Shown: positions 1 through 9,376, counted from the first letter of the stretch. The stretch: DNA of 64,000 nucleotides from Micromonospora craniellae (GCF_014764405.1 NZ_CP061725.1:3100001-3164000), one strand, 5' to 3'. The notes: generated from the sequence alone by a model not told the origin. Translations and numbers: made by a program.

Positions 1-618
1 TCGCGGTTCAGCGACGACGCGCTGCGGGCGGAGCGACTCCACGAGCGCGGCATCGGCTACGTCGACGTCGGGGTCTCCGGCGGGGTGTGGGGCCGGCAGA
101 ACGGCTACGGTCTGATGGTCGGCGGCGCCGAGGAGCACGTCGAGCGGCTGAAGTCGATATTCGAATCGCTCAAGCCGGAGGGCGATTTCGGCTTCGTGCA
201 CGCCGGCCCGGTCGGCGCCGGTCACTACGCCAAGATGGTGCACAACGGCATCGAGTACGGCCTGATGCACGCCTACGCCGAGGGCTACGAGCTGATGGCC
301 GCCTCCGAACTGGTGACCAACGTGCCGGGCGTGATCAAGTCCTGGCGCGAGGGCACCGTGGTCCGCTCCTGGCTGCTGGACCTGCTTGACCGGGCGCTGG
401 ACGAGGACCCGGAGCTGAACCAGCTCAGCGACTACACCGAGGACACCGGCGAGGGCCGCTGGACGGTCGACGAGGCCGTCCGGCTCGCCGTACCGCTCAA
501 CGTCATCACCGCGTCGCTCTACGCCCGGTTCGCCTCCCGGCAGGACGAGTCGCCAGCGCTGAAGGCCGTCTCCGCGCTGCGCCAACAGTTCGGCGGGCAC
601 GCCGTCCGTAAGCGCTGA
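1..618 (+). CDS. gnd: 6-phosphogluconate dehydrogenase, C-terminal part (5' end outside window)
   Basis: The gene enters from the left edge in frame 1 and ends with TGA at 616-618, leaving about 205 residues. The enzyme oxidises and decarboxylates 6-phosphogluconate to ribulose 5-phosphate in the cytosolic pentose phosphate pathway. The diagnostic stretch is GYGLMVGG followed by HAGPVGAGHYAKMVHNGIEYG, which carries the catalytic Lys and the HNGIEY substrate loop. An all-helical C-terminal domain follows. The short form (decarboxylating GndA/YqeC type) fits the length. The recF start is only 15 bp downstream, so the two are probably co-transcribed. A gnd gene between dnaN and recF is the usual actinobacterial order. 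Confidence 0.93.
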   Translation, partial: SRFSDDALRAERLHERGIGYVDVGVSGGVWGRQNGYGLMVGGAEEHVERLKSIFESLKPEGDFGFVHAGPVGAGHYAKMVHNGIEYGLMHAYAEGYELMAASELVTNVPGVIKSWREGTVVRSWLLDLLDRALDEDPELNQLSDYTEDTGEGRWTVDEAVRLAVPLNVITASLYARFASRQDESPALKAVSALRQQFGGHAVRKR

Positions 619-633
619 CCGGCGCCCGGCCCC

Positions 634-1767
634 GTGTACGTCCGCCGGATCGAACTGGTCGACTTCCGCTCGTACGAGCGGGTCGGCGTCGACCTCGAAC
701 CGGGGCCGAACGTGCTGATCGGCACCAACGGCGTCGGGAAGACCAACCTGGTCGAGGCGCTCGGCTACGTGGCGACGCTCGACTCGCACCGGGTCGCCAC
801 CGACGCGCCGTTGGTGCGGGCCGGTGCCGCTGCCGCGGTGATCCGCTGCGCGGTGGCGCATGAGGGCCGGGAACTGCTGGTCGAGTTGGAGATCGTGCCG
901 GGCAAGGCCAACCGGGCCCGACTCGGCCGCTCCCCGGCCCGTCGCGCCCGCGACGTGCTGGGCGCACTGCGGTTGGTGCTGTTCGCCCCGGAGGACCTGG
1001 AACTTGTCCGGGGTGACCCGGCGGAACGCCGCCGCTACCTCGACGACCTGCTGGTGTCCCGCCAGCCCCGGTACGCGGGGGTCCGCGCCGACTACGAGCG
1101 GGTGGTCAAGCAGCGCAACGCCCTGCTGCGGACCGCGTACCTGGCCCGCAAGACCGGTGGCTCCCGGGGCGGTGACCTCAGCACCCTGGCCGTCTGGGAC
1201 ACCCACCTGACCCGACACGGTGCCGAGCTGCTCGCCGGCCGGCTGGAGCTGGTCGCCGCGCTGGCGCCGCACGTGACCAAGGCGTACGACGCGGTGGCGG
1301 CTGGTCACGGCGCGGCGGGGATCGCGTACCGGCCTTCGGTGGAGCTGACCGAGCCGACCACCGACCGGGACGCCCTGGCCGAGGTTCTGGCCGCTGCGCT
1401 CGCCGAGTCCCGATCTGCCGAGATCGAGCGGGGCACCACCCTGGTCGGTCCGCACCGGGACGAACTCGCCCTCACCCTCGGCCCACTGCCGGTGAAGGGG
1501 TACGCGAGCCACGGCGAGTCGTGGTCGTTCGCGCTCGCGCTCCGGCTCGCCGGCTACGACCTGCTGCGCGGCGACGGCATCGAGCCGGTCCTGGTGCTCG
1601 ACGACGTGTTCGCCGAACTGGACGCCGGACGGCGCGATCGGCTGGCCGAACTGGTCGGCAGGGCCAGCCAACTGCTGGTGACCTGCGCGGTCGCCGACGA
1701 CGTGCCGCCGACCCTGCGCGGCACCCGCTACGAGGTGGCCGAGGGCACGGTGCGCCGTGTCGGATGA
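634..1767 (+). CDS. recF: DNA replication and repair protein RecF
   Basis: A 377-residue SMC-like ATPase that helps load RecA at gapped DNA together with RecO and RecR. The Walker A motif GTNGVGKTN is at residues 30-38. The signature-like segment SHGESWSFALALRLA and the Walker B segment VLVLDDVFAELD lie near the C-terminus, in the usual order for the family. The GTG start at 634 gives the canonical N-terminus (MYVRRIELVDFRSY). The 3' end overlaps the next gene by 11 bp, which indicates translational coupling. Length and position next to gyrB match actinobacterial recF. Confidence 0.96.
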   Translation: MYVRRIELVDFRSYERVGVDLEPGPNVLIGTNGVGKTNLVEALGYVATLDSHRVATDAPLVRAGAAAAVIRCAVAHEGRELLVELEIVPGKANRARLGRSPARRARDVLGALRLVLFAPEDLELVRGDPAERRRYLDDLLVSRQPRYAGVRADYERVVKQRNALLRTAYLARKTGGSRGGDLSTLAVWDTHLTRHGAELLAGRLELVAALAPHVTKAYDAVAAGHGAAGIAYRPSVELTEPTTDRDALAEVLAAALAESRSAEIERGTTLVGPHRDELALTLGPLPVKGYASHGESWSFALALRLAGYDLLRGDGIEPVLVLDDVFAELDAGRRDRLAELVGRASQLLVTCAVADDVPPTLRGTRYEVAEGTVRRVG

Positions 1768-2347
1768 ACCGAGCCCCGACGCTGGACCTGCCCGTGCCCG
1801 GGGGGCCGACGAGGACGCGGGGACCTTGCCGGCCGGCTCCGACGAGGTGTCCGGGCCGCAGCTCGCGCGGGCCGTGCTGGACGCCGCGAAGGCCCGCCGG
1901 GAGTCCGCCGCCAAACCGCGCCGACGCGGTGTCACCGGCGCGGGTACGGGTGAGCGGCGGTTACGCGGCTACTCCGGCCCGGGCCCGGACCCACGCGATC
2001 CACAACCGCTCGGCGCGGTGCTGTCACGGCTGGTGAAGGCACGCGGATGGCAGCAGCCGGCCGCGGAGGCGACCGTCTTCGGCGCGTGGGAGCGGGTGGT
2101 CGGGCCGGAGGTGGCCCAGCACAGCCGGCCGATGAAGCTGGAGAACGGCGAGTTGACCGTGGAGGCGAGGTCCACCGCCTGGGCCACCCAGCTCCGCCTG
2201 CTCGCCGGGTCGCTGCTGAAACAGATCGCCCGGGAGGTCGGCCACAACGTGGTGCGCAAGCTGCACATCCACGGCCCGGCCGCGCCGTCCTGGTCGCGCG
2301 GCCCACGCCGGGTACGCGGCCGTGGCCCCCGGGACACGTACGGCTGA
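1757..2347 (+). CDS. DUF721 protein, DciA-like helicase-loading factor
   Basis: A 196-residue protein starting at GTG 1757 inside the end of recF. The first ~70 residues are Pro/Ala/Arg-rich and probably disordered. The remainder is the compact DUF721 (KH-like) domain, recognisable by LGAVLSRLVKARGW, then FGAWERVVGPEVAQHS, then STAWATQLRLLAGSLL. DciA proteins of this family load or assist the replicative helicase DnaB in bacteria that lack DnaC/DnaI. That role is known for the family and inferred here. The gene ends at a strong hairpin shared with a convergent gene. Confidence 0.85.
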   Translation: MSDEPSPDAGPARARGADEDAGTLPAGSDEVSGPQLARAVLDAAKARRESAAKPRRRGVTGAGTGERRLRGYSGPGPDPRDPQPLGAVLSRLVKARGWQQPAAEATVFGAWERVVGPEVAQHSRPMKLENGELTVEARSTAWATQLRLLAGSLLKQIAREVGHNVVRKLHIHGPAAPSWSRGPRRVRGRGPRDTYG

Positions 2348-2363
2348 CGACGCCCGCGAGTGT

Positions 2364-2400
2364 GGCGTACGCCGCACCTGCGCGAGGTGCGGCGTACGCC
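2364..2400. terminator. Bidirectional hairpin terminator between convergent genes
   Basis: A perfect 16-bp inverted repeat (left arm GGCGTACGCCGCACCT, 2364-2379) with a 5-nt loop and right arm 2385-2400. It lies exactly between the ends of the dciA-like gene and the convergent hypothetical gene. There is no U-tract, as is common in high-GC actinobacteria. Confidence 0.8.
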
Positions 2401-2405
2401 TGCGG

Positions 2406-2987
2406 TCAGGAGTGCCCGGCGCGGCGCGGTGCGGCCGAGTCGGCGTAGACGGCGAAGCCGCGCTCGGCGCAGCGCCGGTAGAAGGCCGCGACCACGCTCA
2501 GCTCGGCGCAGGTGAAGGTCCACTGCGGCGGCGCGCCGCTCTCGTCCAGCAGGGCGTCCAGCCGGCTGTCCAACCAGCGCAACTGCTGTTCGGCCAGGCG
2601 ACCGTCGGCGAGCAGCGAACGCAGTACGGTACCGACCGACTCGAAGGTGACCGCCTCACCGTGCGGACGGTGTGCGATGACGAAGCGCTCGATGCCGCCC
2701 GCGATCCAGGCGCAGCCGTCCGGGTCGATGACCGGGTCCTCGTCCTCGGCCGCCGCATCTGTGGCGTAGAGCACACCGTCGAGTCCGAGGATCAGGTCGA
2801 CCACCTCTGTGTACGCGGTGGCCCGGACCGTACCTGTCTTCGCGATCAGTTCGGCGAGCGCGGCGGTCGGCGCCGAGATCCCCGGGACGTCGACGATCTC
2901 GCCGAAGTCGACGAAGTCGGCCGGCGCGACCGGATCGTAGAACTGGCCGGTCCGCGGCCACTGGACCGCGACGTTGTCCAGCCCCAT
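2406..2987 (-). CDS. Conserved hypothetical protein, 193 aa
   Basis: I do not recognise a named family. The open frame extends further upstream, but the ATG at 2985-2987 is chosen because AGAGGTGA lies just before it and coding character stops there. The product begins MGLDNVAVQWPRTGQFYDP. It is acidic and soluble, without membrane segments or a signal peptide. It has an alternating helix/strand look, an Asp-rich stretch (AAAEDEDPVIDPDGCAW) and a C-terminal Cys-containing segment (FTCAELSVVAAFYRRCAERG). It is convergent to the recF operon and divergent from gyrB. Confidence 0.7.
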   Translation of the reverse strand: MGLDNVAVQWPRTGQFYDPVAPADFVDFGEIVDVPGISAPTAALAELIAKTGTVRATAYTEVVDLILGLDGVLYATDAAAEDEDPVIDPDGCAWIAGGIERFVIAHRPHGEAVTFESVGTVLRSLLADGRLAEQQLRWLDSRLDALLDESGAPPQWTFTCAELSVVAAFYRRCAERGFAVYADSAAPRRAGHS

Positions 2988-3525
2988 CTTCGTGTCACCT
3001 CTCAACAGGCATGGTGGGTCAATCGGGTCGATCGTCCGGTTCCGGCCCGGAAAGATCAAGGCCGGCCCGCCAACGTGAACGGACGGCATCGCCCATGGTG
3101 GGCTATACCGGGGGGTAGCGCCGCAGGGCCACCACCCGGGCCGCGTCGCCGTCACGCGACGGATCCGGCCATCATGCCCTTGCGTGTAGGGGGAGTCGCA
3201 GACAGCGCGGTTCGGCCCGCTCCGTAGATCTGAGCCGCCGTGAAGGGGTGCCGAGTGGTGGTTCTGTCGCCCGCGCACAGTAAGATTGGTGTGAGACGAA
3301 GGCCCGGTGCGGAGCGACGGGTCACGGGTCCGACACGGGCCCGCGATCATTGTCCGACTCGGGTCGAGCCGATCGCGATCCGCGGGCAACCGCGGCGACC
3401 GGCGCGTTCGACCCGTACCCCGGATTCTGCCCCCGGTGCCGGTCTGCGTGCCGACGTCGCGTCTGTCCGCCGAACCCGCGCCGGGCGTGCCTGACGGCGC
3501 GTACGGCGCGAGAAAGTGGCCGAGG
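2988..3525. other. Divergent intergenic region upstream of gyrB
   Basis: 538 bp without a convincing gene; open frames crossing it lack start signals and family resemblance. It must hold the gyrB promoter and that of the divergent hypothetical gene. The best -10-like element toward gyrB is TAAGAT at 3281-3286, about 240 bp upstream of the start, but no good -35 accompanies it. That promoter call is weak. Confidence 0.4.
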
Positions 3526-5472
3526 GTGGCAGCGCAGGACAATCAGCAGTACGGCGCCGAGTCGATCACCGTCCTCGAAGGTCTGGAGGCGGTCCGCAAG
3601 CGGCCCGGCATGTACATCGGGTCCACCGGCGAGCGGGGCCTGCACCACCTCGTGTGGGAGGTCGTCGACAACGCGGTGGACGAGGCGCTGGCCGGTCACT
3701 GCGACACGATCGACGTGGTGCTGCTCGCAGACGGAGGCGTCCGGGTCACCGACAACGGGCGCGGCTTCCCGGTCGACCTGCACCCCAAACTCAAGAAGCC
3801 GGGCGTCGAGGTGGCGCTGACCGTGCTGCACGCCGGCGGCAAGTTCGACGGCAAGGCGTACGCGGTCTCCGGCGGTCTGCACGGCGTCGGCGTCTCGGTC
3901 GTCAACGCCCTCTCCACCAAGATGGCGGTGGAGATCCGCAAGGACGGCTTCGTCTGGCGTCAGCAGTACCACCACTCCAAGCCCACCACGCTGGAGAAGG
4001 GCGAGCCGACCGACACCACCGGCTCGGCGGTCTCCTTCTGGCCCGACCCCGATGTCTTCGAGACGGTCGACTTCGACTTCCAGACCATCTACCGACGCCT
4101 CCAGGAGATGGCCTTCCTCACCCGTGGCCTCAGAATCCACCTGCTCGACGAGCGGGTCGCCGAGGGCGAGGAGGGCAAGCTCCGCGAGGTGACCTTCCAG
4201 TACGAGGGCGGCATCGCCGACTTCGTCCGGCACCTCAACGCCTCCAAGAGCCCGATGCACAAGACGGTGATCGAGTTCGGCGCCGAGGAGGAGGGCATGT
4301 CGGTCGAGATCGCCATGCAGTGGAACGAGTCGTACGGCGAGTCGGTCTACACCTTTGCCAACAACATCAACACCCACGAGGGCGGCACCCACGAGGAGGG
4401 CTTCCGGGCTGCGCTGACCAGCGTGGTCAATCGGTACGGCACCGACAAGAAGCTACTCAAGGGCGACGAGAAGCTTTCCGGTGAGGATATCCGTGAGGGC
4501 TTGGCCTCGATCATCTCGGTCAAGCTGACCAATCCGCAGTTCGAGGGTCAGACCAAGACCAAGCTCGGCAACACGCCGGTGAAGAGCTTCGTGCAGCGGG
4601 TCTGCAACGAGTGGCTGGTCGACTGGCTGGACCGCAACCCGGCCGAGGCGAAGATCATCATCACCAAGGCGTCCCAGGCTGCCCGCGCCCGGATCGCCGC
4701 CCAGCAGGCGCGCAAGCTGGCTCGACGCAAGTCGCTGCTGGAGTCCGGCTCGATGCCGGGCAAGCTGGCCGACTGCCAGTCGACCGACCCGCGCGAGTCC
4801 GAGGTGTTCATCGTCGAGGGCGACTCGGCGGGCGGCTCGGCCAAGCAGGGCCGCGACCCGCGTACCCAGGCGATCCTGCCCATCCGCGGCAAGATCCTCA
4901 ACGTGGAGAAGGCCCGGATCGACCGGGTGCTCAAGAACAACGAGGTGCAGGCGCTGATCACCGCGCTGGGCACCGGCATTCACGACGACTTCGACATCGA
5001 GAAGCTGCGCTACCACAAGATCGTGCTGATGGCCGACGCCGACGTCGACGGTCAGCACATCCAGACGCTGCTGCTCACCCTGCTGTTCCGCTTCATGCGG
5101 CCGCTGGTCGAGCTCGGTCACGTCTACCTCGCCGCCCCGCCGCTCTACAAGATCAAGTGGAACAAGAAGGGCGACGACGCCCAGTACGCGTACTCCGACC
5201 GGGAGCGCGACGGGCTGATCGCGCTGCGTCAGCAGAAGAAGCCGAACGCCAAGCCGGACGACATCCAGCGGTTCAAGGGCCTCGGCGAGATGAACTACCC
5301 GGAGCTGTGGGAGACCACGATGAACCCGGCGACCCGGACGCTGCGTCAGGTCACCCTGGACGACGCCGCCACCGCCGATGAGCTGTTCAGCGTGCTGATG
5401 GGCGAGGACGTCGAGGCGCGCCGCTCGTTCATCCAGCGCAACGCCAAGGACGTCCGCTTCCTGGACATCTGA
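3526..5472 (+). CDS. gyrB: DNA gyrase subunit B
   Basis: The ATPase subunit of the gyrase that introduces negative supercoils together with GyrA. The frame is open far upstream, but GTG 3526 gives the canonical start VAAQDNQQYGAESITVLEG and 648 residues, the expected size. GHKL ATPase motifs are present: VVDNAVDEALAG, DNGRGFPV and GGLHGVGVSVVNALS. The Toprim domain shows EGDSAGGSAKQGRD, the metal-binding DADVDGQHI and the C-terminal QRFKGLGEMN. A 127-bp spacer with DnaA boxes separates it from gyrA, so the pair need not be transcribed only as one unit. Confidence 0.97.
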   Translation: MAAQDNQQYGAESITVLEGLEAVRKRPGMYIGSTGERGLHHLVWEVVDNAVDEALAGHCDTIDVVLLADGGVRVTDNGRGFPVDLHPKLKKPGVEVALTVLHAGGKFDGKAYAVSGGLHGVGVSVVNALSTKMAVEIRKDGFVWRQQYHHSKPTTLEKGEPTDTTGSAVSFWPDPDVFETVDFDFQTIYRRLQEMAFLTRGLRIHLLDERVAEGEEGKLREVTFQYEGGIADFVRHLNASKSPMHKTVIEFGAEEEGMSVEIAMQWNESYGESVYTFANNINTHEGGTHEEGFRAALTSVVNRYGTDKKLLKGDEKLSGEDIREGLASIISVKLTNPQFEGQTKTKLGNTPVKSFVQRVCNEWLVDWLDRNPAEAKIIITKASQAARARIAAQQARKLARRKSLLESGSMPGKLADCQSTDPRESEVFIVEGDSAGGSAKQGRDPRTQAILPIRGKILNVEKARIDRVLKNNEVQALITALGTGIHDDFDIEKLRYHKIVLMADADVDGQHIQTLLLTLLFRFMRPLVELGHVYLAAPPLYKIKWNKKGDDAQYAYSDRERDGLIALRQQKKPNAKPDDIQRFKGLGEMNYPELWETTMNPATRTLRQVTLDDAATADELFSVLMGEDVEARRSFIQRNAKDVRFLDI

Positions 5473-5510
5473 CGGGCGCGCCTGCCGGGCCGGGCTCCGG
5501 TCCGGCAGGC

Positions 5511-5562
5511 CGGTCCACAGAGTTATCCACAGCTTGGACGCTATCCACAGCAGTTATCCACA
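5511..5562 (+). promoter_or_regulatory. Cluster of DnaA boxes between gyrB and gyrA
   Basis: Two perfect TTATCCACA boxes (5523-5531 and 5554-5562), one CTATCCACA (5541-5549) and a weaker CGGTCCACA (5511-5519). All are on the same strand with spacings of 12, 18 and 13 bp. They fill the middle of the 127-bp gyrB-gyrA spacer. In this GC-rich context four such nonamers in 52 bp are unlikely to be accidental. They probably bind DnaA and may regulate gyrA or titrate DnaA; that function is inferred. Confidence 0.8.
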
Positions 5563-5599
5563 GGCACAAAAACGACTCTCAGTCTGATAAGGGTTAACA

Positions 5600-8500
5600 G
5601 TGACCGATTCCCCCGAGTCCACACCGAACGAGCCCGAGGTCCCCGAGGTGCCGGCTGCGGTGGTCGCCCACGACCGCATCGAGCCGGTCGGGCTCGAGGT
5701 GGAGATGCAGCGCTCCTACCTCGACTACGCGATGAGCGTCATCGTCGGGCGGGCGCTGCCGGACGTCCGGGACGGGCTCAAGCCGGTCCACCGCAAGATC
5801 CTTTACGCCATGTTCGACTCGGGCTACCGACCGGACCGTGGTTACGTCAAGTGTTCGCGCGTCGTCGGCGACGTGATGGGCCAGTTCCACCCGCACGGGG
5901 ACTCGGCCATCTACGACGCCCTGGTTCGGATGGCCCAGCCCTGGTCGCTGCGCTACCCGCTGGTGGACGGCAACGGCAACTTCGGTTCGCCCGGAAATGA
6001 CCCTGCTGCGGCTATGCGTTACTGTATCGCCGCAGATGTCCGTATTCGTACCGCTGGCGGCAGCGTGCGGATCGGCGACGTGGTGCCGGCCGCGGCGTCG
6101 AGCAGCGAGACCGACATCGACCTCAAGGTCCGCGACCGCAACGGCGACCTGGTCCGCGCCTCGGCGTTCTTCCACTCCGGCGAGCACCCGACGCTGCGGT
6201 TGCGCACCCGCGAGGGGTACGAGCTGACCGGCACCCACAACCACCCGGTGCTCTGCCTGGTGGACGTGGCCGGCGTGCCGACGCTGCTCTGGAAGCTGCT
6301 CGCCGAGATCTCCCCCGGTGACCGGGTGGTGCTCCAGCGCAGCGTGCCGGACGAGATCGGTTACCCGATGCTGGAGCACGTCGAGGCCGCCGTCCTCGCG
6401 GGTGCGCTTGTGAGCGAGGGCTGGATCTCGGATGAGTGGGTGGAATTCGCCAACACCGACCGCGAGTTCTTCACACGCACGGTGGCAGCCTTCGATCTTG
6501 CCGTCGGCGGCAAGCGTTGGTTCGGCGAGGAGGTCATGCCCTCCGGTAAGACTCTGTACCGGGTTCGCGCCAGCGTTCGGCAGTTCGCGACGACGGCCCT
6601 CGGTGAGATGGTCGGTGCGCGCAGCGCTGACAAGTTCGTGCCGGAGTTCGTCTGGCAGGGGCCGGCCGCGATCAAGCGGGCCTTCCTCCAGGCCCTCTTC
6701 GAGGGGGACGGCTTCTCCTCGCTGCTGCCGCGCAACACCATCCAGATCTCGTACTCCACGCGCAGCGAGCGGCTCGCCCGCGAGGTGCAGCAGTTGCTGC
6801 TGGAGTTCGGTGTCGTCAGCCGCCAGTGCCGGTACGACGACGGCGAGATCAAGGTCGTGGTGACCAACCGTCGGGACGCGCGGATCTTCGCCGCCCAGGT
6901 CGGCTTACTCGGCCGCAAGCAGGCCAAGCTGGAGTCGGAGTTGGCCTCGGTCCCGGCGAGCAGCACGGCGCTCTCCAGCGACCACGTGCCGCTGGTCGGT
7001 GACTTCATCCGCGAGCACGGCGCCAGCCGCGGGACCGAGCGGGACTGGCTGCGCCGGCACAACGTGGACCGGATCGAGCGCTGGGAGCGCGATCGCGACG
7101 AGATCGCCGCCCGGATCACCGAGTCCGAGGTGCTCGACGTGGTCGAGCCGTTGGTGGACGGTCGCTTCTACTATGCCGAGGTGGCCGGGGTCACCGACGC
7201 GGGTGTGCAGCCGGTCTACAGCATCCGGGTGGACACCGACGACCACTCGTTCGTCTCCGACGGGTTCGTCAGCCACAACACCGAGTGCAAGCTCGACCCG
7301 CTCGCCATGGAGATGCTGCGGGACATCGACGAGGACACCGTCGACCTGCAGGACAACTACGACGGCCGGGCCAAGGAGCCCACCATCCTGCCGTCGCGGA
7401 TCCCGAACCTGCTGATCAACGGCTCCGAGGGCATCGCGGTCGGCATGGCGACCAAGATCCCGCCGCACAACCTGCGGGAGATCGGCGCGGCGGTGCAGTG
7501 GTGCCTGGAGAACCCGGAGGCGGACGAGGCCACCACGCTTGAGGCGCTGTTGGAGATCGTCAAGGGTCCGGACTTCCCCACCCACGGTCTGATCGTCGGC
7601 CAGTCCGCCATCCAGGACGCGTATCGCACCGGTCGGGGTTCGATCCGGATGCGCGCGGTGGTGGAGGTCGAGGAGGACAAACGTGGCCGGCCGGCGCTGG
7701 TGGTCAGCGAGCTGCCGTATCAGGTGAACCCGGACAACCTGGCCGAGCGGATTGCCGAGCTGATCAAGGAGGGCAAACTCGGCGGGATCGCTGACATCCG
7801 CGACGAGTCCTCCGGGCGTACCGGCATGCGGATCGTGCTGGTGCTCAAGCGCGACGCGGTCGCGAAGGTCGTGCTGAACAACCTCTACAAGCACACCCAG
7901 CTCCAGGAGACCTTCGGCGCGAACATGCTGGCGCTGGTCGACGGGGTGCCGCGCACGCTGAACCTGGCGCAGTTCATCCGCTACTACGTCGAGCACCAGA
8001 TCGAGGTGATCCGGCGGCGGACGGCCTTCCGGCTGCGCAAGGCCGAGGAGCGGGCGCACATCCTGCGCGGTCTGGCCAAGGCGCTGGACGCCCTGGACGA
8101 GGTGATCGCCCTGATCCGGCGTTCGCCCACGGTCGAGGACGCCCGGCAGGGCCTGATCCGGCTGCTGGAGATCGACGAGATCCAGGCGACCGCGATTCTG
8201 GACATGCAGCTTCGCCGGCTCGCCGCGCTGGAGCGGCAGCGGATCCTCGACGACCTGGCCAAGCTGGAAGTCGAGATCGCCGACCTCAAGGACATCCTGG
8301 CCAAGCCGGAGCGACAGCGGCGGATCGTTTCGGAGGAGTTGGGCGAGATCGTCGCGAAGTGGGGCGACGACCGGCGTACCCAGATCATCCCGTTCGACGG
8401 CGAGGTCTCGATGGAGGACCTCATCGCCCGCGAGGACGTGGTGGTGACCATCACCCGCACCGGGTACGCCAAGCGGACGAAGGTGGATCTCTACCGCTCG

Positions 8501-9376
8501 CAGCGGCGCGGCGGCAAGGGTGTCAGCGGTGCCACGCTGCGGCAGGACGACATCGTCAGCCACTTCTTCGTTTGCTCGACGCACGACTGGATGCTGTTCT
8601 TCACCAACAAGGGGCGGGTGTACCGGGCCAAGGCGTACGAGCTTCCGGAGGCCAGTAGGGTGGCCAAGGGCCAGCACGTGGCCAATCTGCTCGCGTTCCA
8701 ACCGGACGAGCAGATCGCACAGATCATCGAGATCCCGAATTACCAGGTGGCGCCCTACCTGGTCCTGGCGACGAAGAACGGCCTGGTGAAGAAGACGCGG
8801 CTTGAGGAGTTCGACTCCAACCGGTCCGGCGGAATCATCGCGATCAACCTGCGCGATGAGGACGAGCTGGTCGGCGCTGCGCTGGTCGACCCCGGCGAGG
8901 ACCTGCTGTTGGTCTCCAAGAACGCCCAGGCGATCCGCTTCAACGCGACCGACGAGGCCCTGCGGCCGATGGGCCGGGCCACGTCGGGTGTGATCGGCAT
9001 GCGCTTCAGCGACGAGGACGAGTTGCTGGCCATGGAGGTCGTTCGCGAGGGGCTGGACGTGCTCGTCGCCACGAACGGGGGATACGCGAAACGTACCCCG
9101 ATCGAGGAATACCCGGTCCAGGGCCGGGGAGGTAAGGGCGTACTGACTGCGAAGATCACCGAACGGCGCGGTGGTCTGGTCGGTGCTGTGGTGATCGACC
9201 CGGACGACGAGCTGTTCGCCATCACCAGCAACGGTGGCGTTATCCGGACTCCGGTGAAGCCTGTACGCCGTACACGCGACCGGAACACAATGGGGGTCAA
9301 GCTGATGGACCTCCCGGATGGCGTGACTATCGTGGCGATTGCTCGCAATGCCGACGAGCCTGACGAACAGGACTAG
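5600..9376 (+). CDS. gyrA: DNA gyrase subunit A precursor, intein-containing
   Basis: A 1258-residue precursor. After removal of a 419-residue intein it yields an ~839-residue GyrA, the normal length. The breakage-reunion domain carries the resistance-determining segment HGDSAIYDALVRMAQ with the drug-sensitive type Ser and Asp. The catalytic Tyr is residue 141 in AAMRY, directly before the intein. The C-terminal domain has the GyrA box QRRGGKG and the DNA-wrapping repeats. The GTG start at 5600 follows AAGGG. The stop is 4 bp from the next start, so gyrA and the DUF3566 gene form an operon. Activity requires protein splicing, because the intein splits the active-site region. Confidence 0.97.
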   Translation: MTDSPESTPNEPEVPEVPAAVVAHDRIEPVGLEVEMQRSYLDYAMSVIVGRALPDVRDGLKPVHRKILYAMFDSGYRPDRGYVKCSRVVGDVMGQFHPHGDSAIYDALVRMAQPWSLRYPLVDGNGNFGSPGNDPAAAMRYCIAADVRIRTAGGSVRIGDVVPAAASSSETDIDLKVRDRNGDLVRASAFFHSGEHPTLRLRTREGYELTGTHNHPVLCLVDVAGVPTLLWKLLAEISPGDRVVLQRSVPDEIGYPMLEHVEAAVLAGALVSEGWISDEWVEFANTDREFFTRTVAAFDLAVGGKRWFGEEVMPSGKTLYRVRASVRQFATTALGEMVGARSADKFVPEFVWQGPAAIKRAFLQALFEGDGFSSLLPRNTIQISYSTRSERLAREVQQLLLEFGVVSRQCRYDDGEIKVVVTNRRDARIFAAQVGLLGRKQAKLESELASVPASSTALSSDHVPLVGDFIREHGASRGTERDWLRRHNVDRIERWERDRDEIAARITESEVLDVVEPLVDGRFYYAEVAGVTDAGVQPVYSIRVDTDDHSFVSDGFVSHNTECKLDPLAMEMLRDIDEDTVDLQDNYDGRAKEPTILPSRIPNLLINGSEGIAVGMATKIPPHNLREIGAAVQWCLENPEADEATTLEALLEIVKGPDFPTHGLIVGQSAIQDAYRTGRGSIRMRAVVEVEEDKRGRPALVVSELPYQVNPDNLAERIAELIKEGKLGGIADIRDESSGRTGMRIVLVLKRDAVAKVVLNNLYKHTQLQETFGANMLALVDGVPRTLNLAQFIRYYVEHQIEVIRRRTAFRLRKAEERAHILRGLAKALDALDEVIALIRRSPTVEDARQGLIRLLEIDEIQATAILDMQLRRLAALERQRILDDLAKLEVEIADLKDILAKPERQRRIVSEELGEIVAKWGDDRRTQIIPFDGEVSMEDLIAREDVVVTITRTGYAKRTKVDLYRSQRRGGKGVSGATLRQDDIVSHFFVCSTHDWMLFFTNKGRVYRAKAYELPEASRVAKGQHVANLLAFQPDEQIAQIIEIPNYQVAPYLVLATKNGLVKKTRLEEFDSNRSGGIIAINLRDEDELVGAALVDPGEDLLLVSKNAQAIRFNATDEALRPMGRATSGVIGMRFSDEDELLAMEVVREGLDVLVATNGGYAKRTPIEEYPVQGRGGKGVLTAKITERRGGLVGAVVIDPDDELFAITSNGGVIRTPVKPVRRTRDRNTMGVKLMDLPDGVTIVAIARNADEPDEQD
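6023..7279 (+). other. GyrA intein with LAGLIDADG homing endonuclease (residues 142-560)
   Basis: The insertion follows the catalytic Tyr: AMRY|CIAADVRIR at the N-junction and FVSHN|TECKLDPLAMEMLR at the C-junction. Cys1, penultimate His, terminal Asn and +1 Thr are all present, so splicing should work. Block B is recognisable as GTHNHPV. Two dodecapeptide endonuclease motifs are visible (LAGALVSEGW and LQALFEGDGF). The first has Glu where Asp is usual, so cleavage activity is uncertain. The site is the same Tyr|Thr junction used by mycobacterial GyrA inteins, which are often endonuclease-free mini-inteins, while this one keeps the nuclease region. Confidence 0.95.

Noticed and set aside
5511..5562. 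The DnaA-box cluster as the chromosomal origin
   Set aside because: Only three or four boxes, no AT-rich unwinding region beyond the boxes, and actinobacterial oriC is expected between dnaA and dnaN, upstream of this window.
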